Shown: one piece after another, positions 25,103 to 36,053 of the stretch | Numbering within the stretch: position 1 is the first letter of the stretch | Layout of the letters: each line of letters starts with the position of its first letter | Assembly (NCBI GenBank): GCA_963731625.1 | Contig: CAVSWH010000001.1 | Location: 1,488,001 to 1,552,000 of the forward strand | Direction of reading: 5' to 3' | DNA length: 64,000 nucleotides | From: PALSA-555 sp963731625 | GTDB taxonomy: Bacteria > Actinomycetota > Acidimicrobiia > IMCC26256 > PALSA-555 | Program-made: the position numbers and the translations under genes | The notes under the pieces: model-generated | What the model saw: only the letters and a program-made list of their open reading frames with translations | Databases searched by the model: none | Told to the model about the DNA's origin: nothing

Positions 25103-25978
25103 GTGCCACCAACTCGAGCGCGCCGGGAGGCCCCGGTCACGGCCTTCGTGCTCTCGGGCGGCGGCAACCGGGGCGTCGCCCAGGTCGGGATGCTCCGCGC
25201 GCTCCTCGAGCGCGGCATCCGACCCGACGTCGTGATCGGCACGTCGGCGGGGGCGTTGAACGGGGCGGCGATCGCGACGTCGCCGACGGTCGAGAAGGTG
25301 GACCGCCTCGCGTCGGTCTGGGTCGGGCTGCGGGGCGAGGAGATCTTCCCGGGCGGCGTGCTGAAGCGGGCGTGGAACGTGCTGCGCCGCGACGACCATC
25401 TCTCCGACAACACCGGCCTCGCGGCCGTGGTCGAGCAGGCCGGCGCAGCGAGCGACTTCGCCGACCTGGCGGTGCCGCTTCGGGTGGTGACCACGGACCT
25501 CGACACCGGCGACGAGATCCTCGTCGTCGCCGGCCCGACGATGCCGCCGCTGCTCGCGAGCGCGGCGATCCCGGGGGTGTTCCCGCCCGTCGAGCTCTAC
25601 GGGCACCGGCTCGTCGACGGCGCGGTGGTCAACCTCGTCCCGATCTCGCACGCGCTCGCCGGGCCGACCGAGCGGATCTACGTCCTCGACGCGTCCGACC
25701 CGATCGGGGACCGCCCCATCCGCTCACCCCTGGACGTGGCGATTCGCTCGTTCGCGATCTCGCGCGACCAGCGCTTCGAGCTCGAGCTGGCGTGGGTGCC
25801 GGCCGACGTCGAGCTCGTCATCTTCCCCGCCCCGCACGACGACCGCGAGTTCATCGACTTCTCGGGCGGCGCGCCCCTCATCGAGGAGGCCTACAAGCTG
25901 GCGTCGGAGACGCTCGACGACCGCGAGACGGCCGCGACGGCGCGGCACCGCAGCTGGTGGGAGGTGTTCAGGCGCTGA
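25103..25978 (+). CDS. Patatin-like phospholipase family protein
   Basis: The 291-residue protein is a serine lipid acyl hydrolase with a Ser-Asp dyad: oxyanion loop GGGNRG (19-24), nucleophile elbow GTSAG (S48) and the Asp of DGA (D172, in RLVDGAVVNL). There is no signal peptide or membrane helix, so it is likely cytoplasmic and acts on phospholipids or neutral lipids. AGGAGG lies four bases before the GTG start. It is transcribed divergently from nuo operon 1, and its stop is one base from that of the convergent phosphatase gene. Confidence 0.9.
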   Translation: MPPTRARREAPVTAFVLSGGGNRGVAQVGMLRALLERGIRPDVVIGTSAGALNGAAIATSPTVEKVDRLASVWVGLRGEEIFPGGVLKRAWNVLRRDDHLSDNTGLAAVVEQAGAASDFADLAVPLRVVTTDLDTGDEILVVAGPTMPPLLASAAIPGVFPPVELYGHRLVDGAVVNLVPISHALAGPTERIYVLDASDPIGDRPIRSPLDVAIRSFAISRDQRFELELAWVPADVELVIFPAPHDDREFIDFSGGAPLIEEAYKLASETLDDRETAATARHRSWWEVFRR

Positions 25979-25979
25979 C

Positions 25980-26545
25980 CTAGGCGTTCCAGCGCCGCAG
26001 CGTCGGGTACTCGTGCTCGTGGCCGAGCACGTTGATCGTGGCCGGGCCGAGCGCGAACTGGGCGCCGTGCGTGGGACCGAACCCGAGGTACACGGCGCCG
26101 AGCACCCGCAGGATGTGGCCGTGCGCGAACAGGAGTGAATCACCGGCCGCGGCCGCGCACCGGACGATGACGCGCCGGGCCCGCGCCGCGACCTGCGCCG
26201 CCGTCTCGCCGTCGGGCACGGGCCCGCGCCAAATCGTCCAGCCCGGCACCTCGGCGCGGATCTGGGCCGTCGTCAGGCCCTCGTAGTCGCCGTAGTCCCA
26301 CTCGACAAGGTCGTCGTCGACCACGGCGTGCGGGTAGCCGGCGAGGCGCGCCGTCTCGCGGGCCCGCTGGCGCGGGCTGGTGAGCACGAGCGCGAAGTCG
26401 TGCGACGCGAGGCGCGGCAGCAGCGCGCGGGCGTGGTCCACGCCGCTTGGCAGCAGCGGCAGGTCGGTGCGGCTGGTGTGGCGGCCGTTCTGGCTCCACT
26501 CCGTCTGGCCGTGGCGGACGAGCCACAGCTCCGGCGGCGCGCCGG

Positions 26546-26549
<4 letters not shown>
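25980..26549 (-). CDS. Histidine phosphatase family protein
   Basis: The 189-residue protein has the phosphohistidine motif LVRHGQTEWSQNGRHTSRTD near its start, a second-half catalytic GDSLLFAHGHILRVLG, and VEWDYGDYEGLTTAQIR typical of the cofactor-independent mutase/acid phosphatase branch. The substrate could be a sugar phosphate; cotranscription with pgi suggests carbohydrate metabolism. GTG at 26549 overlaps the pgi stop (GTGA), so it is coupled. Confidence 0.88.
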
Positions 26550-28168
<1,619 letters not shown>

Positions 28169-28213
28169 GCGGCCTCCCGTGACGGGGTCAGCCCGATGGC
28201 GGGCGGGACGGGC

Positions 28214-29701
28214 TCAGAGCAGGAACGTGGCGTCCTTCGCCCAGTGCACGAACGCGCCGGGGACGACGCCGACGACGAGCACGAGCGCGGCGCAGACGAG
28301 CAGCACGATGCCGCTCCAGACGTCGACGCGCCGGAGGAGGTTGGCGGCCGGCGGATCGTCGGGCCCCGGCGTGAGCATCGTGAGCGCGATGCGCAGGTAG
28401 AAGAAGGCGGCGACCACCGCGGCGAGCACCCCGATGACGAGGAGCCCGTACTGGTTGGCCTGCGCGGCGGCGCTGAAGATCTCGAGCTTGGCGATGAACC
28501 CGCCGGTGAACGGCATCCCGGCCTGGGCGAGGACGAAGAAGATGAGGAGCCCCCCGACGACGGGCCGGTCGAGCGCGAGGCCCCGGTAGTCGTCGAGCGA
28601 GTGGTGGTCGTCGCCGCGCTGGCCGACGACGGTGATGACGGCGAAGGCCCCGATGGTCATGAACGCGTAGACGAAGAGGTAGAGCAGCGCCGCTTCGCGG
28701 CCGCGCGACGTCTGGGTCTGGAACCCGATGAGGATGTACCCCGCATGCGCGATCGACGAGTAGGCCAGGACCCGTTTGATGTCGGTCTGGACGACCGCGG
28801 CGACACTGCCGACGACGAGCGAGAGCACGGCGAGCGCCCACACGGCGGGTCGCCAGTCGGTGCGGTACAGCGGGAACGCGACGCCGAAGACCCGCAGCAG
28901 CGCGGCGAACGCCGCGGCCTTCGTCGCCGCCGACATGAACGACGTGATCGGCGTCGGGGCGCCCTGGTACACGTCGGGGGTCCACATGTGGAACGGCACC
29001 GCCGCGACCTTGAACCCGAGGCCCACCAAGAGCATGGCGATCCCGGCGAGCAGCGTCCCCTGGTCGAGCAGGGTGTTCTTCGACAGGAAGTCGGCGATCC
29101 CCGTGAGCGACGTGGTCCCCGTCGCGCCGTACGTCAGCGCGACGCCGTAGAGGAAGATGGCCGACGAGAACGCGCCGAGGATGAAGTACTTGAGCCCCGC
29201 TTCCTGTGAGCTGAGCCGGCGCCGGTCGAAGGCCGCGAGCACGTAGAGCGGGATCGAGAGCACCTCGAGGGCGAGGAACACGACGATGAGGTCGTTCGCC
29301 GTCGTCATGATGAGCATGCCGGCGGCGGACAGGAGGATGAGCGCCAGGTACTCGGGCGCGTCGAGCTGCTCGCGCTGCAGGTAGGCGACGGAGAGGAGCA
29401 GGGCGAGGATCGTCGCGGAGAGGACGACGACGCCGAGGTACACGCCGAAGAGGTCGACGCGGACCATCCCGGCGACGGTGGTGATCGCCTGGTGGTGGCG
29501 CAGGTCGTGCCAGAGGCGGTACTCGACGGCGCCGGCGGCGACGATCCCGGCGATGCCGAGCACGGCGCAGAGCGGCGTGGTGTTGATCCGTCGGCGCAGC
29601 ACCGAGCGGACCATCACGATGGCGACGCCGGCCGCCGCGAGCGCGAGCTCGGGCGAGATGGCGAGCCAGTTGACGGAGGGGTGCGCGAGCGGCGTCGTCA
29701 T
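28214..29701 (-). CDS. nuoN: NADH-quinone oxidoreductase subunit N, operon 2
   Basis: The 495-residue NuoN of the second operon has FLALEVLSIPLYVLAAFDRR and KVAAVPFHMWTPDVYQGAPT with SAATKAAAF carrying the pump lysine. ATG at 29701 overlaps the nuoM stop (ATGA) and begins MTTPLAHPSVNWLAISPELA; the much longer open frame upstream is nuoM read out of frame. It ends the operon. Confidence 0.95.
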   Translation of the reverse strand: MTTPLAHPSVNWLAISPELALAAAGVAIVMVRSVLRRRINTTPLCAVLGIAGIVAAGAVEYRLWHDLRHHQAITTVAGMVRVDLFGVYLGVVVLSATILALLLSVAYLQREQLDAPEYLALILLSAAGMLIMTTANDLIVVFLALEVLSIPLYVLAAFDRRRLSSQEAGLKYFILGAFSSAIFLYGVALTYGATGTTSLTGIADFLSKNTLLDQGTLLAGIAMLLVGLGFKVAAVPFHMWTPDVYQGAPTPITSFMSAATKAAAFAALLRVFGVAFPLYRTDWRPAVWALAVLSLVVGSVAAVVQTDIKRVLAYSSIAHAGYILIGFQTQTSRGREAALLYLFVYAFMTIGAFAVITVVGQRGDDHHSLDDYRGLALDRPVVGGLLIFFVLAQAGMPFTGGFIAKLEIFSAAAQANQYGLLVIGVLAAVVAAFFYLRIALTMLTPGPDDPPAANLLRRVDVWSGIVLLVCAALVLVVGVVPGAFVHWAKDATFLL

Positions 29702-31290
29702 CGGCCGAGGCCCAGCTGGATCGACTCGTTGGACGTGACGCCCCGCGGGAGCCTCGTCGCCGTGTACCCCGCCGGGCGCTTCTCCCTGTAGTCCGTCTTC
29801 AGCTCGAGGTTCACGATGGTGCGCTTCACGGTCGGCTCGACGCGTTGCAGCGCCGACCCGGGATAGAGGCCGAGGAACAGGCTCAGCGCGAGGAGGGGCG
29901 CGACGACCACGACCTCGCGGACGCTGACGTCCTTCAGGCCGCGCACCGCGGCCGACGGCTTGCCCATGAACGCCCGCTGGAACGACCAGAGCATGTAGAC
30001 GGACGCGAGGATGACGCCGACCGCCCCGGCGATCGCCCACGGACGGCGCGACACGAACGCGCCCAGGAGGGAGAGGAACTCGCCGATGAAGCCGGAGAAG
30101 CCGGGCAGGCCGATGCCGGCGAACATCGCGCCGAGGAACAGCGCGGTGAGCACGGGCGCCGAGCGCCAGATCCCGCCGTACTCGGCGATCTCGTAGGTGT
30201 GGCGCCGCTCGTAGAGCATGCCGACGACGAGGAAGAGCGCGCCGGTGGTCAGCGGGTGGCTGAGCATCGTGAAGAGGGCGCCGTCGAGGCCGAACACGGT
30301 GAGCGAGAAGATCCCGACGAGCACGAACCCCATGTGCGCGATCGACGAGTACGCGATGACGCGCTTCAAGTTCTTCTGCATGGCGGCGACGATCGCTCCG
30401 TAGAGGATCCCGATCACGCCCAGGGTGAGCAGCAGCGGCGCGAGGTTCACCGACGCGTGGGGGAACAGCTCGAAGGAGAAGCGCAGGAACCCGTAGGCGC
30501 CCATCTTGATGATGACGCCGGCCAGGATCACCGAGCCCGCGGTCGGCGCCTCGGTGTGCGCGTCGGGCAGCCACGTGTGGAACGGGATCAGCGGCACCTT
30601 GATTGCGAACGCGGCCATGAACCCGAGGAACAGCAGTGTCTCGGTGGTGAGCGAGAGGCCGTGCCACGACCAGGCGGACAGCACCCGGTAGTCGAACGTC
30701 AGCACGCCGGTGTGCGCCTGGTGGATGAAGGCGAGGATCAGGATGCTGGCGAAGAGCAGCGCCGAGCCGGCGCTCGTGTACAGGAAGAACTTCAGCGCGG
30801 CGTAGTTCCGGTTCCCGTGCCCCCATCCCTGGATCAGGAAGTACATGGGGACGAGCACGAGCTCCCAGAACAGGAAGAACATGATGAGGTCGAGCGCGAG
30901 GAACACGCCCAACAGCGAGAACTCGAGCAGCAAGAAGAAGACGATGAACGCCTTCGGCCGCTCCGTCGGGTAGCGCTCGGAGGCGAGCAGGCCGATCGGC
31001 GTGAGCAGCGCGGTGGCGACGACCATGAAGAGGCTGATGCCGTCGACGCCGACGATGTAGCGGGAGCCGATCCCGGGCAGCCAGGAATGGGATTCGACGA
31101 ACTGGAAGAAGACGTTCGTCGTGGAGAAGTTGGCGAGCAGCCAGCAGGTGAGCGCGAGGGTCGCGGCGCTGAACCCGTAGCCGGCGGCGCGGAGGATCTC
31201 GGGTCGCCGCGACGGCAGCAGCGCGACGACGACCGCGCCGATGAGCGGTGTGGCGATGATCGCCGTGAGGATCGGGAACCCGCCCGGCAT
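29698..31290 (-). CDS. nuoM: NADH-quinone oxidoreductase subunit M, operon 2
   Basis: NuoM (530 residues): MFFLFWELVLVPMYFLIQGW contains the TM5 glutamate, FHTWLPDAHTEAPTAGSVIL and AGVIIKMGAYGF the channel lysine. The C-terminal ~40 residues (after LKTDYREKRPAGYTATRLPR) extend beyond the last helix and are soluble. The start ATG lies two bases after the nuoL stop. Confidence 0.95.
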   Translation of the reverse strand: MPGGFPILTAIIATPLIGAVVVALLPSRRPEILRAAGYGFSAATLALTCWLLANFSTTNVFFQFVESHSWLPGIGSRYIVGVDGISLFMVVATALLTPIGLLASERYPTERPKAFIVFFLLLEFSLLGVFLALDLIMFFLFWELVLVPMYFLIQGWGHGNRNYAALKFFLYTSAGSALLFASILILAFIHQAHTGVLTFDYRVLSAWSWHGLSLTTETLLFLGFMAAFAIKVPLIPFHTWLPDAHTEAPTAGSVILAGVIIKMGAYGFLRFSFELFPHASVNLAPLLLTLGVIGILYGAIVAAMQKNLKRVIAYSSIAHMGFVLVGIFSLTVFGLDGALFTMLSHPLTTGALFLVVGMLYERRHTYEIAEYGGIWRSAPVLTALFLGAMFAGIGLPGFSGFIGEFLSLLGAFVSRRPWAIAGAVGVILASVYMLWSFQRAFMGKPSAAVRGLKDVSVREVVVVAPLLALSLFLGLYPGSALQRVEPTVKRTIVNLELKTDYREKRPAGYTATRLPRGVTSNESIQLGLGR

Positions 31291-31292
31291 CG

Positions 31293-33338
31293 TCAGTGCC
31301 CCGCGAACGCGATGAGGAAGAGGAGGATCGCGGCCGCGCCCAGCGCGATCCCGACGGCGTAGCGCCGCACGAAGCCGTCCTGGGCCCGCCCGAACTCGGT
31401 GGCGACGCGGCGGATGAGCCGGGCCGTGCCGTTCACCGCGCCGTCGATGACGCCCTGGTCGACGTCCTCGTCGAGGAAGTCCGCGCCGGCGCGCACGGGC
31501 CCGTCGACGGCCGCGCTGATGCCGTCGTCGTAGTAGTAGCCGTGGCCGACGAGGTCGGCCGCGGGCCCGAGCGCGTCACGCATCGGGTCGTCGGCCGGGT
31601 TGCGCAGCCCGTGCCGGTAGAGGGCGTAGGCGGCGAGGATGCCGACCAGGCCCGCGACGAACGCGATCCCCGTGACCTCGCCGCCCTTCACGAAGGTGCT
31701 CGGGGCGGGCTGGTGCACGCTGTGGAACACCGGGTCGAGCCACGATTCGAGCCAGGTCACGCCCCTCAGCGGGAGGTTCAGCAGGCCCCCGACGAGCGAG
31801 AGCGCGCCGAGCACCGCGATGGGCAGCGCCATCGTCCACGGGCTCTCGTGGGGGTCGTGACCCTCGAGGCGCGGCGGGCGGGGCGGCTCGCCGTACACGA
31901 CGGTCGGGAGGTAGTCGGGGTCGTAGCCCAGCTCGGCCTCGACGTCGGGCGGGTCGTCGTCCGAGCCGCCGCTCACCGCCGGGGTCGGCGCGTCGCGGAA
32001 GCGCTCGTTGCCGAAGAAGGTGAGGAAGATGAGGCGGGTCATGTAGACGCCGGTCATCACCGCGGCGGCGACGCCGATCGCCCAGGTCGCGTAGTGGTGA
32101 CTGAAGAAGTCGCCCGACAAGACGTCGTCCTTCGCCCAGAACCCGGCGAAGGGCGGCACGCCGGCGATGGCGAGCCAGGCCGCGACCATCGCGGCCGCGG
32201 TGATCGGCAGGAACTTGCGCAGCGCGCCCATGGTCCGCATGTCCTGGTTCTCGGCGTTGCCGTGGATCACCGACCCGGAACCGAGGAACAGGCAGCCCTT
32301 GTAGAAGGCGTGCGCGATCACGAGGAAGATCGCCGCGGTGTACGCGCCGGTCCCGAGGGCGAGGAACATGAAGCCGAGCTGGCTGATCGTCGAGTAGGCG
32401 AGCACCCGTTTGATGTCGGGCTGCAGCACGGCGATCGTGCCCGCGCCGAGCGCGGTGACGGCGCCGACCCACGCCACGACGGTCAGGGCGTCGGGGCTCG
32501 CGTCGAAGAAGGGATGCGCGCGGCAGATGAGGAAGATGCCGGCGGTGACCATCGTCGCGGCGTGGATGAGTGCGGAGACGGGGGTCGGGCCCTCCATCGC
32601 GTCGGTGAGCCACGGGAACAGCGGCACCTGGGCGCTCTTGCCCACGCAGGCGAGGAACAGCAGGAGCGCGATCGCCGTCACCGTCCCGCTCGACGCGTGC
32701 GCGGCGGCGTGGTTCGTCGTCGTGTAGTCGAGGTTCCCGAACTTCACGACGAGCAGGAACATGGCGAGCATGAACCCGAAGTCGCCGATCCGGTTGTAGA
32801 CGAAGGCCTTCTTGCCGCCTAGGGCGGCGGTGCGGCGCTCGAACCAGAACGAGATGAGCAGGTACGAGCACAGGCCGACGCCCTCCCAGCCGAGGAAGGT
32901 GAGGAGGTAGTTGTCGGCGAGGACGAGGAGCAGCATCGACGCGGCGAACAGGTTGAAGTAGGCGAAGAAGCGCCCGAAGTTCGGGTCGTGGCGCATGTAG
33001 CCGATCGCGTAGAGGTGGATGAGGGACCCGACGCCGGTGACGAGGAGGCACCAGGTGATCGAGAGCGGGTCGGCGAGGAAGCCGATGTGGACCCGCAGCT
33101 GGTCCGCCGGCAGCCAGGTCCACACGAGGCTCACGTGGCTGCGGGCCGCAGGCGGGAGGCTCAGCAGCGCGGCGAACATGACGACCGACCAGAGGAACGA
33201 CGCGAAGACGATCCCGGTGGCGAGCCAGCCGGCGCGGGGCGCGCCGAGGCGACGCCCCCACAGCAGCAGCACGGCGGCGCCGACGAGGGGCAGCAGCGGG
33301 ATCAGGCCCGCCAGGCTGAGCAGGTCGCGCGCGGTCAC
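31293..33338 (-). CDS. nuoL: NADH-quinone oxidoreductase subunit L, operon 2
   Basis: NuoL (681 residues) has FLGWEGVGLCSYLLISFWFE with the next RRTAALGGKKAFVYNRIGDF, and LFPWLTDAMEGPTPVSALIH then AATMVTAGIFLICRAHP. A charged insertion (GGSDDDPPDVEAELGYDPDY, about residues 448-467) lies before the lateral-helix region and is absent from the operon 1 NuoL. It starts 24 bases after nuoK. Confidence 0.95.
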   Translation of the reverse strand: MTARDLLSLAGLIPLLPLVGAAVLLLWGRRLGAPRAGWLATGIVFASFLWSVVMFAALLSLPPAARSHVSLVWTWLPADQLRVHIGFLADPLSITWCLLVTGVGSLIHLYAIGYMRHDPNFGRFFAYFNLFAASMLLLVLADNYLLTFLGWEGVGLCSYLLISFWFERRTAALGGKKAFVYNRIGDFGFMLAMFLLVVKFGNLDYTTTNHAAAHASSGTVTAIALLLFLACVGKSAQVPLFPWLTDAMEGPTPVSALIHAATMVTAGIFLICRAHPFFDASPDALTVVAWVGAVTALGAGTIAVLQPDIKRVLAYSTISQLGFMFLALGTGAYTAAIFLVIAHAFYKGCLFLGSGSVIHGNAENQDMRTMGALRKFLPITAAAMVAAWLAIAGVPPFAGFWAKDDVLSGDFFSHHYATWAIGVAAAVMTGVYMTRLIFLTFFGNERFRDAPTPAVSGGSDDDPPDVEAELGYDPDYLPTVVYGEPPRPPRLEGHDPHESPWTMALPIAVLGALSLVGGLLNLPLRGVTWLESWLDPVFHSVHQPAPSTFVKGGEVTGIAFVAGLVGILAAYALYRHGLRNPADDPMRDALGPAADLVGHGYYYDDGISAAVDGPVRAGADFLDEDVDQGVIDGAVNGTARLIRRVATEFGRAQDGFVRRYAVGIALGAAAILLFLIAFAGH

Positions 33339-33362
33339 CCCGTCCCCCGGTTCGGCATGCGG

Positions 33363-33680
33363 CTAGCCCTCGAGGACCCGCAGGTCGTCGGCGGTCGCGG
33401 CGCGGCGCCGGCGGAAGATCGCCACGATGATCCCGAGCCCCACGGCGACCTCGGCCGCGGCGACCACCAGGGTGAAGAAGACGAGCACCTGGCCCGCCGC
33501 GTCGTTCAGGGCCTTGGCGAACGCCACGAAGGTGAGGTTCACGGCGTTCAGCATCAGCTCGATCGACATGAACATGACGATGACGTTGCGTCGCACGAGC
33601 AGCCCGACCGCGCCGATGCTGAACAGCGCCGCGCCGAGCACGAGGTAATAGGCGGGGGTGATGTGGAACGAGCCGATCAC
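33363..33680 (-). CDS. nuoK: NADH-quinone oxidoreductase subunit K, operon 2
   Basis: NuoK (105 residues, three membrane helices) has SIELMLNAVNLTFVAFAKAL and TLVVAAAEVAVGLGIIVAIF with the two E-channel glutamates. The ATG overlaps the nuoJ stop (ATGA). Confidence 0.95.
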   Translation of the reverse strand: MIGSFHITPAYYLVLGAALFSIGAVGLLVRRNVIVMFMSIELMLNAVNLTFVAFAKALNDAAGQVLVFFTLVVAAAEVAVGLGIIVAIFRRRRAATADDLRVLEG

Positions 33681-34225
33681 GGCGCGGACTCGTCGATCGG
33701 CTCGGGCCGCTCACCGCTGCGGCGGGCGAGCACGACGCTGCCGACCACGGCGATCACCAGCAGGACGGCGGTGATCTCGAACGGCCAGAGGAAGGTCGTG
33801 AAGAGGACGTGCGCGACGCGCTGGATGTTGCTGCCGAACGCGCCACCGGTCACGCCGACCCCGCGGGCGGTGCGGGCGCCCGTCGCCCACCGGTGCCCGG
33901 CGAGGAACAGCACCTCGGCGAGCACGATCGCGCCGATCGAGAGCGCGACGGGCCGCTGGAAGCGCAGCGGCTCCTCGAACGTGTCCGGCCGGTCGACGCC
34001 GAGCAGCATGATCACGAAGAGGAACAGGACGACGATCGCGCCGGCGTAGACGATGATCTGGACCGCGGCGACGAGCTGCGCGTCCTGCAGCAGGAACAGG
34101 ACGGCCACGCTCACGAGCGTGAGCACGAGGAACAGCGCGCTGTGCACCGGGTTGCGGGCGAGCACCACGCCGAGCGCGCCCGCGAGCGTGAGCCCGCCGA
34201 AGAGGAAGAAGAGGACGACGGTCAC
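33677..34225 (-). CDS. nuoJ: NADH-quinone oxidoreductase subunit J, operon 2
   Basis: NuoJ (182 residues) has ARNPVHSALFLVLTLVSVAV and VAAVQIIVYAGAIVVLFLFV. GTG at 34225 overlaps the nuoI stop (GTGA); the in-frame sequence upstream is Arg/Pro-rich and not NuoJ. The C-terminus is a short hydrophilic tail (RRSGERPEPIDESAP). Confidence 0.94.
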   Translation of the reverse strand: MTVVLFFLFGGLTLAGALGVVLARNPVHSALFLVLTLVSVAVLFLLQDAQLVAAVQIIVYAGAIVVLFLFVIMLLGVDRPDTFEEPLRFQRPVALSIGAIVLAEVLFLAGHRWATGARTARGVGVTGGAFGSNIQRVAHVLFTTFLWPFEITAVLLVIAVVGSVVLARRSGERPEPIDESAP

Positions 34226-34851
34226 GTGGCCGCCCCGTGCTCGGCGGGCGGCAGGGCGGGCGTCTCGCCGGGCTGGCCCCGCTCCGGGGCCCGGACGCCG
34301 AACCCGAGCTCGCCGGACCAGGCGACCCGGTCCTCGTACTCGACGCTGCCCGAGGGCGACGTGGCGCGCATCCACGCGCTGGTGTCGTCGTCCTCGCCGC
34401 CGAGCCACAGCTCCCACGGCTGACGCCGCGCCCGGCCGTCGTCACCGACGAGGAGCTCGTCCTTGGTGTAGATCGCGTCCTGACGGTGGGCGAACGAGAA
34501 CTCGAAGAGGCTCGTCTCGGTGATGGCCTCGGTCGGGCACGCCTCGACGCAGAGATCGCAGTGGATGCAGCGCAGGTAGTTGATCTCGTAGACGAAGCCG
34601 TAGCGCTCGCCCGGCGAGACCGGCGCGTCCGGCAGGTTGTCGGCGCCGCGCACGTAGATGCAGCGCGCCGGGCAGACCCCGGCGCACAGCTCGCAGCCGA
34701 TGCACTTCTCCATCCCGTCCTCGTAGCGGTTGAGCACGTGGCGTCCGTGGAAGCGCGCCGGCTTGGGACGCTTCTCCTCCGGGAAGTGCTCGGTGACGCG
34801 GGGCTTGAAGACCTGCGAGATCGTGACGCGGAACCCCGAGAGGCGCCCCAT
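34222..34851 (-). CDS. nuoI: NADH-quinone oxidoreductase subunit I (2x[4Fe-4S]), operon 2
   Basis: NuoI (209 residues) has ligands C50/53/56/60 and C95/98/101/105 for clusters N6a and N6b. After the ferredoxin domain it carries a ~55-residue C-terminal extension (from about residue 150, ending ERGQPGETPALPPAEHGAAT) not seen in the operon 1 copy. The ATG overlaps the nuoH stop by one base, as in operon 1. Confidence 0.95.
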   Translation of the reverse strand: MGRLSGFRVTISQVFKPRVTEHFPEEKRPKPARFHGRHVLNRYEDGMEKCIGCELCAGVCPARCIYVRGADNLPDAPVSPGERYGFVYEINYLRCIHCDLCVEACPTEAITETSLFEFSFAHRQDAIYTKDELLVGDDGRARRQPWELWLGGEDDDTSAWMRATSPSGSVEYEDRVAWSGELGFGVRAPERGQPGETPALPPAEHGAAT

Positions 34852-36053
34852 CAGCGGATCTCCTCCATCTCGTCGCGGCTGGGCACGCACAGCATGAGGA
34901 AGCCGTAGACGAGCAGCGCGGCCGCGGCGGCTACCGGCGTGACGATCCAGAGATCCCAGCCGCGGTCCCGCGCCACGACGATGACCCCGGTGACCATCGC
35001 CCAGAGGAACGCGGCCTCGATGAGGACCTTCCAGCCGAGGTCCATCAGGAGGTCGTATCGGAGACGGGGCAACGACGCCCGGATCCACACCGTGGCGTAC
35101 AGCACAGCCCAGAGCTTGAGCATGAACCAGAACACCGGGACGATCCACACGTTCACCCAGCCGCCGCGGGGAAGGAACCCGAGACGCGGGCCGGACGGTC
35201 CTCCGAGGAACAGCGTGACCGCGATCGCCGCCATGGTGATGACGTTCATGAACTCCGCGAGGTAGAAGATCGCGAAGCGGATCCCGCCGTACTCGATGTG
35301 GTAGCCGCCCGCGAGCTCCTCCTCGGCCTCGGAGAAGTCGAACGGCGGGTGGTTCGTCTCGGCGGTGGCGGCGATCAGGAAGATGATGAACGCGCCGATC
35401 GCCGGGAGCCACAGCCACTGGCTCACGAACGAGTCCCACGTGGTCCAGGACTGCTGCAGGACGATGCCGCGCGTCGAGAGCGTGCTGGTGTGGACGAGCA
35501 CGCCGACGATCGCGAGGCCCATCGCCGCCTCGTAGCTGAGCACCTGCGCCGAGGCGCGCACCGAGCCGAGCAGCGGGTACTTCGACCCTGACGACCAGCC
35601 GGCGAGCATGACGCCGTACACGCCGAGTCCCGACATGGCGAGCAGCCACAGCACGCCGACCGGCGGGTCGGCGAGCTGCAGGAACGTCACGTGGGTCCCG
35701 AGGCGGACGATCCCCCCGAAGGGGACGATCGCGAACGCGAGGAACGCGGCGAGAGCGGAGACGAACGGCGCGAGCAGGTAGACGGGCCGGTCGGCGGCGG
35801 TCGGCGTCGAGTGCTCCTTGAAGAAGAGCTTGACCCCGTCGGCGAGCGTCTGGAGGATCCCGAACGGTCCGGCCTGATCGGGCCCGATCCGGCTCTGCAT
35901 GTCGGCGATCACCTTGCGCATGAACCAGATGTAGATGAGCACCGAGACGAGCAGCAGCGCGAAGACGACGATGACCTTGACGATGAGGATCACGGCCACG
36001 GTGACGTCGATTCCGTTGTTGAACAGCGGGTCGCCGCCAGGGAACGGAGTCAC
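34851..36053 (-). CDS. nuoH: NADH-quinone oxidoreductase subunit H, operon 2
   Basis: NuoH (400 residues) has RIGPDQAGPFGILQTLADGV and KLFFKEHSTPTAADRPVYLL, then ETNHPPFDFSEAEEELAGGY and HIEYGGIRFAIFYLAEF in the quinone-site loop. It has an extra hydrophobic segment at the C-terminus and is 56 residues longer than the operon 1 copy. GTG at 36053 overlaps the nuoG stop (GTGA) and starts VTPFPGGDPLFNNGI. Confidence 0.95.
   Translation of the reverse strand: MTPFPGGDPLFNNGIDVTVAVILIVKVIVVFALLLVSVLIYIWFMRKVIADMQSRIGPDQAGPFGILQTLADGVKLFFKEHSTPTAADRPVYLLAPFVSALAAFLAFAIVPFGGIVRLGTHVTFLQLADPPVGVLWLLAMSGLGVYGVMLAGWSSGSKYPLLGSVRASAQVLSYEAAMGLAIVGVLVHTSTLSTRGIVLQQSWTTWDSFVSQWLWLPAIGAFIIFLIAATAETNHPPFDFSEAEEELAGGYHIEYGGIRFAIFYLAEFMNVITMAAIAVTLFLGGPSGPRLGFLPRGGWVNVWIVPVFWFMLKLWAVLYATVWIRASLPRLRYDLLMDLGWKVLIEAAFLWAMVTGVIVVARDRGWDLWIVTPVAAAAALLVYGFLMLCVPSRDEMEEIR

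Noticed and set aside
24600..25506. Long fused frame upstream of nuoB (operon 1) suggesting a fusion protein
   Set aside because: The upstream part is Arg/Pro-rich antisense sequence overlapping nuoA and the divergent patatin gene; nuoB has its own GTG with a good ribosome-binding site at 24621.
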